64,000 nucleotides of DNA from Brachypodium distachyon (lineage: Eukaryota; Streptophyta; Magnoliopsida; Poales; Poaceae): assembly GCF_000005505.3 (NCBI RefSeq), contig NC_016131.3, forward strand, positions 38,850,855 to 38,914,854, in the 5' to 3' direction. Made by a program: the position numbers and the translations under genes. Under the pieces are notes generated by a model. That model searched no databases. It was not told the origin of the DNA and saw only the letters and a program-made list of their open reading frames with translations. Below are positions 1 to 12,800 of this stretch, one piece after another. Within the stretch, counting starts at the first letter, position 1. Each line of letters begins with the position of its first letter.

Positions 1-881
1 CCGGGGCATGACTACGGGCGCTCCTCCCCCATAATACCGCAATACCGGGCACCCTGGGCGCCGGCACAAAGCCGCCGGCTCCCCCTGCGAGCCTATTGCT
101 ATTATGTTGTCATGGTTACATTGTGTGGTTGTCCCCTGATTATATAGGACCAGGGTACCTGGAGTCTGACAAGGACTCCACCCTATACCACAATTACAAC
201 ACCAAGTCCACGTAACCTACCTAGTACAATTATTATTCGACACAAACTCAACACGTTTATTAGTAATCATTTGTTTAATTATGATGTGGGAAGTGAGAAA
301 AGTGGGAAGTGCAGGTTGATCACACAATTATAGAAGAGGCATGGATGCCTGATCTGCACATTAGCTCTAAGTATAGTACTACTTTTATTTGGGACACACA
401 CTACAACCCTGCAAAATTTGGCAGTATTTAATCTAAGAGGCAAGTGCTGATAATACATAAATCTGAGTATGAAACTGCAATATATTAGTTACTTTTCTTA
501 TAGCACATTCTCTTCTCTTTTTCTTTGTATAATGGGGTACCGCTGCCGCCGGCACGGGCTAGGGTTTCAAACTGGGGAAATTAGAGGAGAGAGAGAGAGC
601 TTCGGGCGTGGGAGGGGACATAAGAGCTCACACGCCAGTGTGGTGGTCAACATGGTCAAACCGCCGAAACCAGGGGAAACAGGCACGGGGGGTCGGGTTG
701 CCCGGTATGGATAGTTCAGGGGGGTTTTATGCCTGGTTTTAGAGTTCAGGGTGTTTTTTGGACTTTGTGATAAGTTCAGGGGGGTAAAATGGAGTTACTT
801 CTTTACAATATAAAGTTATGAAAGAGTGTAACACGGATTAACATATCATATTTTCCTTTTTGTCATCCCTGGTTTGTTCAG
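1..881. other. Sequence upstream of the first visible SBE3 exon
   Basis: No coding exon is recognised here. The stretch ends in a good intron acceptor (TTTGTTCAG, ending at 881), so at least its right part is intron. A GC-rich patch at about 540-715 is followed by three close copies of the motif AGTTCAGGG at about 713, 742 and 773. That pattern resembles the ends of grass DNA transposons, so a transposon remnant at about 540-800 is likely but unproven. The 5' exons of the gene must lie before the window. Confidence 0.4.
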
Positions 882-3800
882 GTCTTGGGTTACTGGTGCT
901 TCTTGATATTGTCCACTCCTATGCATCGGCAGACGAATTGGTTGGCCTATCCCTTTACGATGGATCTAACGATTGCTACTTCCACAGCGGTAATGTATAA
1001 CTTAAGCTTTTTTTTCTGAAACTTCTTAAAGTTCTGTTGTTTTCTTGAGGAATCATGGAGAGAATAGATTCGGAAGATATTAGTACAATATCTTAGTAAA
1101 TATTCTCACATGTGCACCTTGATTTTCTTTGCATACTCTATTAAATTTGTTTTTCTGTGGTTCTTGTATGCTTCTTTACTACTTCAACGTGGTGGTTGTA
1201 ACGTATCCTTTTCAGGAAAAAGAGGGCATCACAAATACTGGGGCACCAGAATGTTCAAATATGATGATGTTGATGTTCTGCACTTCTTATTGTCTAATTT
1301 AAATTGGTAAAACCATTTCTGTTCTACTGCATTCTTTGTTAGACATCTACCTAGGTAAGAGTACTTACAGATTGCTTACTTATCTTATTAGGTGGGTCAC
1401 TGAATACCAGATTGATGGATTCCAGTTTCACTCACTCTCATCAATGTTATATACTCACAATGGTTTTTCTACCTTTACTGGTGCCATAGAAGAGTAAGGG
1501 TTATCTACTCCTTATCCTTAACATCATCTAACCGTCTTCTATTAGATTTTACTGAGCTATTCTCTGTTGGATGGAAGTGGGACTAGTTCATCTATACATC
1601 TAACAGGAATTTGGCCCAGGGAGGATCTATAGTCCGTACAAGCATGTTGTGTGGACCAGTAACACTGCCAACTAACAACGATTTCTGTTCTCACCTGCTA
1701 TATCTCTCCATTCTATTCATATTTGCATTCATTTCCAAATCTATTGCAATGTTGCAATAGTTTTGGAATGAAGAAGCAATTATCTGGGAGTAGTACTCTA
1801 CGTCAGTGATCAATACATGAATTACTCATACACTCAAATCAACCGCACTAAAGTTTAGCCAATTACCTGGTCCCGTTGGTTGCTCTTCAACTGCACACTG
1901 GAAAGTTGGGACCTGATGCGCCAGTGCCACTGTGATTCCTGCTTTCACTGCCTTGGTGTGCCAGGAACTGTCATAGATCGGTGGGCATCTGCTGGGCCAC
2001 GAATGCCATACCACAAGGCCCAGGTGCCTGGATGGTGACGTTTGATGTCTGTACGCGTCATTCTCTTGTTTCCTGCTGAACACGAACGAAAAAGCTCCCA
2101 TCCATAGCTGAGCAGCCCTGCATATAAACTTGACATTTTCTTGACAACAATGGAGGGTAGGCTAGAGCCTTACGAAGTCTAATCAATAAACTATCCCCTG
2201 GTTATAAGACAATGTTATCAGGACATTGATGTGTAACATAGGAGCCTACAATCACATAGGGTGGTTTCCTAGTCCTACATAGGATCAACATTAAGTACTC
2301 CCTCCGTCCCATAATATGAGGCGCGCACGTATTTCTAGATCATCAATTTGATTAATTAAATATGCATGTTTCTTAACAGAAAGTACACCATTAGATTTGT
2401 TATCGAAAGAACTTTCTAATGATATAATTTTTAATTATTTAATTTATATTTAGTTAGCTAAATTGACGATCTAGGAATGCGTGTATGTCTCATATTATGG
2501 GACGGAGGGAGTAGAACACTCTAAAACAAGGTTCTAGATATTATAACATTTCAAAGCATGGATAACTATGAGTATCTAAGTATATTTTCTTTAAAGAAGA
2601 ATAAAGGGGCCGAAATTCAAGGACTCGAACATGGTGATAGGGGGGACAGTCACACCTCCCACCAACTGAGCTAGGCTCAGTTCCTCAGAATTCTCATTTG
2701 ATGATCTTAGAATAACCCTATGACCTAGGTCCTGTCCACACGAAGACAATCTTGCTAAGCCAAGGATCCGTTCTTGGCAACTTTGGGATAATATATGGTT
2801 GGTCAAGAAATATGGAGAGGTTAAATAAGGAAATGGCGTCACACACGATGTTTTGATGTATGACTTCACAGTCCTCACTTCAGTGTGATGCCCCATCTCT
2901 ACATGTGATTGCTCTGCCATATGTTCCCTGCTTTACTTTTTCATGGGATACTGGAAATGAGATAATCTTCTCCAGCGAAGTGAGGACCCAATGAGTTTAA
3001 ATGGCAGAGCCACCACCTATGCCGTGCACCTGCCCGTCATGCCTCTTTCCTGACACCATCTCACAGGACCGCTGTCATGCCGCCTGCTGCTGGAAGCGTG
3101 TTATAGCTGTCGTGAGCATCCAGCCATTCTATGTCCGCGGTGCACATGCCCGCTTAACCATACTTGGTAGTCGCTGCTGCTTCATACTAGTCGTTGTCTC
3201 AATTGAATTGAACCTTGTTTGCTTTCGGGCACTTGTCTGCGACTTATTGCAAAGTTCAGCCAAGAAGAAATTTGAATGGGTGTATTGTACATATAGCAGG
3301 ACTCTAAAACATGTATGGGATAGCCGGAGCCAACATGTATCAGTTGTATCCCTTCGTCATTGACCTTTTCCTTCCAGGAGTTGCGGTTATTTTATGTCTA
3401 TGGTTAAACGTTCAGAACAAATCAATCCACATATCAATGTTGTATTGATTTCACAACGTGGATTGATTTCAAACGGAAGGTGCACTGTTTGTTCTGGAAT
3501 GCATATCATTATGATCAGTCAGAAGTCATTTCTAATTCTTTGTAAAGTGAGAAACTGTCAGTGCCATTCAATGCTCTCATTTGCATGCTCTTTTGACTTG
3601 TCTTCAGACAATGCTCACTATGGTTTATGTAGCATACTTGTCTCTGCTATCTCTTAATTCCTTGCTCTGTCTTTTCCTGCTCTCCAGCTTGTAATAATAT
3701 TCCTTGCTATCAATACAACGAGGTGCAACACTTATTGAATTTACTTGAGAAAAAACTTTGCCCAAACTCTTTATGCTCACCAGAATGTTAAATGTAGGTA

Positions 3801-6800
3801 TTGCAATCAATACGTGGACAAGGATGCGCTGATATATCTAATTCTAGCAAATGAGATGTTACATGAGCTCCATCCAGATATTATAACAATAGCAGAGGAT
3901 GTAAGTCACTGCTGTACTGCCTTTTTTTTGTCTTTGTTGTATGTTGATGTGAATAGTTACTGGTTTTAGGCATGTAATTTGGTATAATATACTACCTCCG
4001 TTCCATAATTCTTATCTCAAGTTTGCTCAAAAATGGATGTATCTATTCCTAAAAAACGTCTAGATACATGTAATATTTTGACAAGAATTATGGAACGGAG
4101 GGAGTAGTTATCAAAGACATTGAACTTGGTGTTAACCTATTCCGAGGTAGTAACTGATTAATGAGTCATGTCCAACAGAGCTAAACAGAATAATAGGCAT
4201 ATGTACTTTTCTTAATGTCTGTGAGTTATTGTTCTTACCAACTATTGGATTGGATAATATTCTTGAAGTCAACAAACTGAGATTTTGTTGACCCAATCAA
4301 GCTTTTAAGTTATACTGTATACTTTTTATATCGTTCTGTTTATGTAGGCAACATATTATCCTGGGTTATGTGAGCCAACCACTCAAGGTGGATTAGGATT
4401 CGACTACTGGACCAATCTGTCTATTCCAGACATGTGGCTGTGGCATCTTGAAAATGTTCCAGAGCGGGAATGGAGCATGAGCAAGGTTTGCATGCCCTCT
4501 AAACTTTCGCATGCTAATATGATTCAAGACTATGCTCCTTTTGCACTTCTATTGTTGTTGATGTACCAAATTTCTTGTATAACGACTATACTGGATCATT
4601 TTGCAGATTATGAAAGTATTAATAAGCAGCAACCACAATATGCTGTCTTATGTTGAGAATCATAACCAGGTTTGCATGTATTTCTTGAACAACCTTGCTT
4701 ATGCTCCATTCCCGGTCCAAAGCAACTAATTCTATTTCACAATGTAGATCAAATCTTGGTTTGCAGTCATTCTATCAGAAACTTGGCCCATAACCAACTT
4801 TTAGTAATTCTGTTCTTGTATATATTGCAGTTTACCCTATTTCCATTCAGACGTCTGTTCAAGTTCTCTGTTGTGTATTTTTATTTTTCAGAACCTTCCA
4901 TACACGACATCGGTAGTTATTAGGGGCTTAGGATTTAGTCTCTCCAATCAGTAGCTGGGAGGAGCTTGAACTTTGATCTGGCCATCTACATTCCACGAGC
5001 TTGAGAGGCCACGATGCTGGGGTGTCTGCTGAGCTGCTCACGTGGTAATACAGGGATGCAAAAGAGAATAGAGTATAATCCTGGTTTCCCCTTTGTTGAT
5101 AATTCAATCCCCTTGCAACCAAAGATAGGACCCATGTCCGTTCCTTTCCTAACTTATTATACGGAGGCCTAGTCCTGAGCAATCAGAAATGGTCCATGGA
5201 GCTGGGGCGATGACGAGGCTTCAGATGACATTTCTCCCCTCCTTCAGACACAGGTTATTTCAGGATGGAACAAGGGATAACAATGCTTGGGCTCCGCAAC
5301 ATCCCCCAAGTAGCTAGGAGACCTCCAGTGCATGAGCGCCTACCATATTCTCAGGCGTGACTTCTGCAAACCACTCAAAAAGGAGTTGGCAAACATGCAA
5401 GCATGACTGGAAATGTTGGTGTTGCATCCAGAAACGTGACGTTGAACTTCTGGTGTTGGATGTTGTACTGAAGGCACATGTTGGCCAGTTGGAAGTTACA
5501 ACTTGTATGCCACTGCGCCCATACGGGTCAGCATTTTGAAAGGGCCATAAGACTGTGACATTAACTTTGTTTTTATGGAAACTGTAAAATATGACAATAG
5601 CGAGAAGAAGTGCTAGTAAATGAATGGTAGGTTGAGCTCTTGTCCTACTTACGTGTAAATGAATGGTAGCCTTGAAAATGACATAAGCCAATAGACCCTG
5701 CAAATGGGTCTTGCCTGTTGGATTACTTGACATTTACTGGAAACATGATGACGCGGAGTTTTGGAATGGCATGCTAATCTTTATCTTTACAGTTGGTGGT
5801 GATGGTACGTCCTTTCCGCATAAAAATTAGCCGCCAAAATCTAATCAAATTTTCTAGATTCCAAAAGTTAAGGACCCCTAAATCTAATACAAATATTCTT
5901 TGCGTATATACAATAAGCACCAATTTTTCTACTACTTAGGACCCAATAAAGAAAAAAAATCACATTTAAAACACTTGTTAGGTTAAAAACAAAAATAGTA
6001 TACGAAACTACGCCCGTGCACTTGGCTAATATTTGTAGTTTGTGAAATGCAGCTGCAATGCACAGTATCTTTTTTATTCTTGTCGAATCTTCACTGACTT
6101 TGATGGAATTCTCACATCTGGTATTTTCAACAGTCAATATCAGGACGGAAGTCTTTTGCTGAGATAGTTCTTAATACAGGAATGAGCTCTAGTGGTTCGG
6201 TGGATGATGATTTGATTTTCAGAGCGTCCTCGTTGCTCAAAGTATGCATCTGTTCCTAGCTTGTACTATGTACATCCATTCATGATTGCGTCATCATTTT
6301 AATTTCATATTTATGGCCTCAGTTAGCTACCTATACAGTGAATTTCTGTGAATCCAAGGTTGCATTCATTTCCATGACATTTTCTTTGTGTCCAATTTGG
6401 CTTACATGAGCTGATGGATCGCTATGTTGGTATTTTTACATGTACTTTTGTGACAACCTTTACTGATAAATTGTTAAGCACTTCAATTACTTTCTGCCAC
6501 TTCCAATCTTCTTCATTGTGTTTCAGATAATCAAACTAATTACTTTTACAACAAGTGGAGGCGCATATCTTAACTTCATGGGTAATGAATTTGCACATCC
6601 AAAGGTGAGCTCGTTACATGGTTTTAAAATTTGACAGCCTTGATTTCTTCCCAAATTTCTTAACTTGTTCCAGTTTACACTCAATTTTGCACCATAGCGT
6701 TAAAGTTCTTTTCTTTCTTGATTTCAGAGAGTTGAGTTTCCTATGTCAAGCAATGATTATTCCTTCCACCTAGCTTATCGGCAGTGGGAACTATTGGACA

Positions 6801-9800
6801 AGGGTGTTCATAAAAATGTATTCAATTTTGACAAGGTTTGTATGCAACTGTTTTACCCAAATGCCTTTCAAATCTAGGGTGTTAGTTTACATGCAAACAC
6901 AACCAATATCTGTTTACTTTTAACTAAAATTTTGTGTGTATCATGGAGTGTTAATTCTCTTAGCTATACAGTGCATATTTTTTGACATTTGTTCCACAAA
7001 ATATGCCAGTCAGATTCAGCTTTCATTTAATTGCAGTCGGTTTTCCTATTGTCCTGTCTTTCTGGCTATACAGTGCATATTTTTTGACATTTGTACTAAC
7101 TCAGCAATTTTGTCCCAGGATATAATGACCTTGGATGAAAATGAAAGGATCATTTCAAGAGGTTCACTCAATATTCATCACTGTGATGATACAAACATGG
7201 TATGGAAATCTTTCCGTTAATTACAGCTCAAAACTACTTCAGGAATTATTAGGAAACAATGGTTTGTTTTATTCCGAAACTAATAACTTCATCCATGATA
7301 CAGAAAAAAGATTTCTTGTACATTAACTTGTGATTTTTCCCTACCTATTTCAATTCATGATTACACATTTTGCTAATGAATTTACTTCACGGATACTTGT
7401 CATTCTTTCCCATCTTCATTACTAAGCAATATATTTTGATAGATCATAGATGATATTATGCAATTTCCCTCTTGGACCCCCATCCCTTGCGTCATCCATC
7501 TCGGGTGACATGGGTGGAACCCTAGCTGCCGGTGGTCGCCGCCGGGCAAAGCCGACATGGTTGACGGAGGCGGTGGGAGTCTCTATTTTCTTTGATTGGG
7601 GCAGCGCTCCTCATCGCACGCCGGCGTGCTTACGGGGGCTGGCATGGCCGTGGGTGGCGTCCCCAGCTGGTGGCTATGCGTGCTTTCTGATATTTTTTGA
7701 ATAATGGAAGATTGGCATGCAAATAATCCAACAGAATAAAAATAAAAAAGGTTTGTCGAACTTAGCCAAACATCAGGGTCATACCAAATGGAAAGGAAAA
7801 AAACATAAAAAGAAGCTAACAAGATGAAGTGATGTTGATCCCTTCCCAGATCATGCCAAGATGGTTGCTAAATCCCCACCCATGTGATGTGGACTGAACC
7901 TTTCGGTGAGGTTAATCAATCGTTGGCCCGATTTTTCACAGCAGTTCCCTCCATGATAACTAGTCACATGGGGGCAACCTGTGATGATGTGCCTATGCTT
8001 ATGTACATTTCACTCCTCCCACACGTGCTTTGCATTTACATCACAATCTCCTGTTGCTTCATTGTTCTGATATGATATCAGAATATTCGCATGTTAGAGC
8101 TTAGAACTGATAGATTAATATAGTAGTTTCTTAGTGTTTGCTCAAACAGAAGTCATAGAAGAGAGAACTTTTATATTATTAAACACTGATCATGCATGCG
8201 CTGCTAGTGAACTCAAAGAACTTCAGGTCTACATGAAATTTTATGCCAAGTTAGAAAGAGAAGATATATGAATTTATATGAAATTTTATGCCAAATTCAA
8301 TGCTTCAACAGAAAGAAGTATATGAATTTATATCGATAATTTGTCTGTTCAAATTTGTAACTTTCATGCTGATCATAGTTACTCATTCTGGCAGGTCATA
8401 TCTTTCACGAGAGGACCTTTCCTTTTTGTATTTAACTTCAATCCAGATGTCCCCTATCAACTGTATCGTATTGGTGTGGATGAAGCTGGGGAATATCAAG
8501 TAAGTTATTGATACCTTGCACGGAATATTCTTCTCTTTATGCAAATGACCTCTACATGTAGCAATGTTTGAGCAATATGGAACCTATGCGCAGGAGCTAA
8601 ATACATATCACTATTGAAAGTTATATAAATTTGAGTAACTACCCAAATTGAAGAAGAAATCATATCTGCATTCAAATTTTCATTGAAGTCGCATAGTGCC
8701 AGTTTTGATGTTGACAGTGTGACCCCACAACAAAAGATGCCCCCACTTGGTCAAACTTGGTCAAACTTAAAGAACTTTGACTTAGGACAATGCTAGGACT
8801 TCTTATATTGAATGGAGGTAGTACAACATAAGATGATAGTATATACAAAATAACCACATGTGCTTAAGTAGTGCAACTGTTGATTTTCTTTGTTTTGTCT
8901 CCTACGTGTCTACAAAATAACCACATGATCTAGATAGTATATACAACATAAGAGATAGTCAGTCCATGATCTCGTCCCTTTTGGCACTAACACCTATACA
9001 CTTGACATTACCTTTTGTCTATCCTATCTCCTTCCACACTCCTAATCTAATTATATGTTTAGAGAAAACTCCAGTACAGTGCAATTTTAGTTATCTCTTT
9101 CGCTTGCCTTTTTGTGCTCAAGCTATCTCTTTCATGGGGCGTTTCAATTCTCCATCTCTGTTTTTCCTCAATATAATTTAAAATCAAACACTGGAAACTA
9201 CTTTCATTTCAAACATGCATTTTGAAGGAAATGCCAAGATGGCGATAACGTACAATAAAGGGTGCCTCCGCCCAAAAACCAAAATGAAAAATCAGGAACC
9301 AAAAGAGAGCGGACGGAAGGAAAACGAAATTGTACGGACAGGTGTGCTCCGAGGCTAAACCTGTCTCCGGGAGTAACGCCGAGGCCGTGCCACCCCAAGT
9401 ATTTGCACCCATCGTCCTAGCCACATGTTTAGGTTTTCCTCCCCCTCTCACTTTTAGTTAATTTGTTATACTTTAAATTAGATGGGGGATTAATACTTTG
9501 ACCACTGACAACTTTTGTTCTTCTCTTTCTCTCTCCCCCCTCCCCACTTTTAAGTACATCGTGGTACATGAAATGTTTTTAAGTACATATTTAGTACATT
9601 ATGGTATATGAACTATACCGTACCAGTTTTTAAATATCTCGTGTACATGAACTTATGATACAAGTACATCGTATGGTACATCACATGTATCTTAACAGTT
9701 TTTAAGTACCTCATGCACATGATAGATACATTAAGGTATATGACAAGTACATGAAGGTACATCACAGATACATCAAGGTACATGATAGTTCCTCAACTCA

Positions 9801-12800
9801 TACAATTAATAAGTACCTCATCAACGATAAATTACATCGTATAGTAAATCACATGTACATTGACAGTTCTTAAGTACCTCATGTACATGGACTTATGAGA
9901 TGAGTACATCGTGTGGTACATAACATTTATCCAGAAAAAATCACACGTACCTTAGCAGTTTTTAAGTACCTCGTCGTATCAAGACTATGTACATCATGTA
10001 CCGAGACAAAATTACTACACAAACATTCATAAATACCAGTACCTCGTCATGTACAATGGGTACCTGATGGTACTCGAAAATCACAGCACAAATATTCAAA
10101 GAAAAAACCACAAACTTTGAAAAATCACCTGGTACATGATGGTACTCCACAATCACAGCACAAACATTCAAAAATCACTATGGATTTGCCGCACGGGAGG
10201 AAAAGAGGAGGAGCCTGCACCGGAGGACCGCGGCGTGCATGGCGCCGAGCTCGGCCTGGAAGAAGGCGACGTCACCGCGGACACCGGAGAGCAGCTCAAA
10301 CTCCTGCTGCAGCAGCTCGCCGAGCTTGCCTGGCAGCGCGTCCACCATGCCCGAGAGCGCGCCCACCGCGATCTCCATCTCGCCGCTGAGCACAGCCTTT
10401 CTGGATCTCGGATTCGTGGGTGTTGTCGGCCGGCGGCGGGGATCGATGGGCGTGGACTCGCACCCCAAGTCTTCGCTGGACTGCACTGCTCGTGGTGAGG
10501 TGCGCGTAGGGATGTGTAGAGAGAAACGGAGAGGGTCAATGCTAACCACAGCATGCAAGAGATTAAGAAAAGGTGGGGGTACACGTGTGTGGTAGAGACG
10601 GTGGGGGTAGATAGCTAGGGTGGCATCGTGTGGTTTGGCTGCCGGGAGGCCAGGTATGCAGCTGCAGACGCTGGAGAGCCTTCGCTCTGCAATCATTCAC
10701 AGGTTGGCCTCGCAGAGGATTGAGTCGACCAGCTCCCTGCAGACCGGAGAGGCGCCGTTGACGATGCAGTTGTTATGAAACCGCCATAAGCGCCAAAGAG
10801 TCAAGGTGATCAAGGATCTGGTGTCGTAGAGCTTTTCTGCACCAGCATGATCCGCCGCACTCTTGAACCAGGGGACAAACTCATCGCAAGATTGCAGAGA
10901 GATGGACTGCATCGGTAAAGCCGACAACACCTGATGCCAAACCTGCAGGGAAGAGGAGCAGCCTGAGAGGAGGTGTGACATCATCTTGTCCTCCTGATCG
11001 CATAGAGGTCATGAACCCTGATTCGGTAGTCCATACCTCTCGAGGCGAGTGTACGACGTTGGTGCAGTTGGGCAAAGAGTTGTTCGTGTCGAAGCGGAAG
11101 CAAAGTCTGGCGAACTACTACGGCGACGGACTTCGACACGTGTCCTTGCGGCGGCTGGAATCTGCGGTGCCATGGCGGGCCTAGCCACTATGATATTTGC
11201 GCCTAGGCTGCTGCCAGTCATCCTGGTGCGTCTCCTCGACGCTGTTGACCCTGTGAATCTCGGAGTGCCCAAGGCGAGAAATAGCAGGGCGGCAAGTTCC
11301 CGAGGGCTTGGCGACTGCACAGGTGCGACCAAGCCATGAGTGACATCCGGTACGAAATGTGGCCGGAGGACTCATTGTCATGATTCTTACCACCAGCGTT
11401 CGCGGCCCATGCTGTGGTTGCCTGAGTCTCCGCTGGCAGACATGTCTCGCAAACGTAGTGGAGAGGAGTGGAGGGGCTGGGAGGGCTACCGCCGAGAACT
11501 AGATGGAGGCGGGGTTGGTGGAGGTGCTAGGTCAGAGAGGGGAAACCAGACCCAACTGTGCCCCAACACTATGAACATAACAATCATTATTTAACTTAAT
11601 AAATTCTAACATATAATCATGATTTAACTTCATAAATTATAAAATAAAATTATAGAACAATTTCCATTTAGTACATTATATCATTAAATATACAACACTG
11701 AAGATTGTACATCCATGAATTTTCATAGATTTTGGACATGCAACTAGTTTCTTCAAAATATCATACATCATCGTATTTTAATTACATATAACTCTTTTAT
11801 GACTTGAAATAAATTCTAAACACATACATCTACAACAATGTGAGGAAATAAATAAATATGGGAAACACTTTATGATGAACCATAGCGGGAGCTGTTACAT
11901 ATACAAGCTAGCTATAGCGCTAAGTTGTTTTATTCCACGGCCCTAGCTGAGTTAAATCTTTTGTTTGGGGCCGTGTTGCTTTTGTGGTCTGAAAATGCTA
12001 TAACATGGATATAGTGGAGCTACCACTAGATAGAGTAAAATGCACCCGAGATCCCTATTCTTTCGCGAAGGTGTCAAGTAGGTTCCTAATCTTTGAAAAT
12101 GCACGTTTAGGTCAAGTGGTTCATCCTAGGTCTCTCGCCTGTATGCGCAGCTCTGGCCGCATGACGTGGCTGCCACCTAGGCTTTGGGCCCACACGTCAG
12201 GCGACGACGTGGCGTTGCAATCTTATATGAAACCCCCCGCGTGTAAGTCTATTGCATTTCGTGGTCCACCCATCCGTTCTCTAGTTCTCCCCCGGATCCT
12301 CTTCTCTGCTTGTTACCACCGATGCCAACCCTAACCGCCTGTGCCAGGAGTTCATCGGCAGCAGGGGCATCTCACCAACGGCAACACACCATCTGGGATC
12401 TCCAGTGCAGCGACTGCTGCTGGTGGTGGCGCCACAGCTCCTGCCCTCCTTTCTCTTCATCGCCGATGAACTCCTGGCGTAGGCGGTTAGGGTTGGCGAC
12501 GGTGGGCACGGGCAGAGGAGAGGATTGCGGGGGAGAACTGGAGAACGGATGGGGGACCACAAAATGCAATAGACTTACACGCGGTTTTTTTTTTGTAAGA
12601 TTGCAACAACACGTCGTTGCTTGCTGTGTGGGCCCAAAGCCTAGGTGGCAGCCACGTCATGCGGCCGGAGCTGCGCATACAGGCGAGGGATCTGGGATGA
12701 ACCACTTAACAAACAATGAGGACCTAAACGTGCATTTTCAAAGATTAGGGACCTACTTGACACATTCGTGAAAGAATAGGGATCTCAGGTGTATTTTACT

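Noticed and set aside
2621..2673. Possible tRNA gene on the minus strand
   Set aside because: A and B boxes are present, but acceptor and anticodon stems do not form, so a SINE is more likely.
5314..5733. Minus-strand ORF of 139 aa in an SBE3 intron
   Set aside because: No domain, no splice partners, and unlike any known family; probably chance or old transposon DNA.
11009..11339. Overlapping ORFs of about 100 aa on both strands
   Set aside because: No recognisable family, overlap on opposite strands, and position in a transposon-rich intron.
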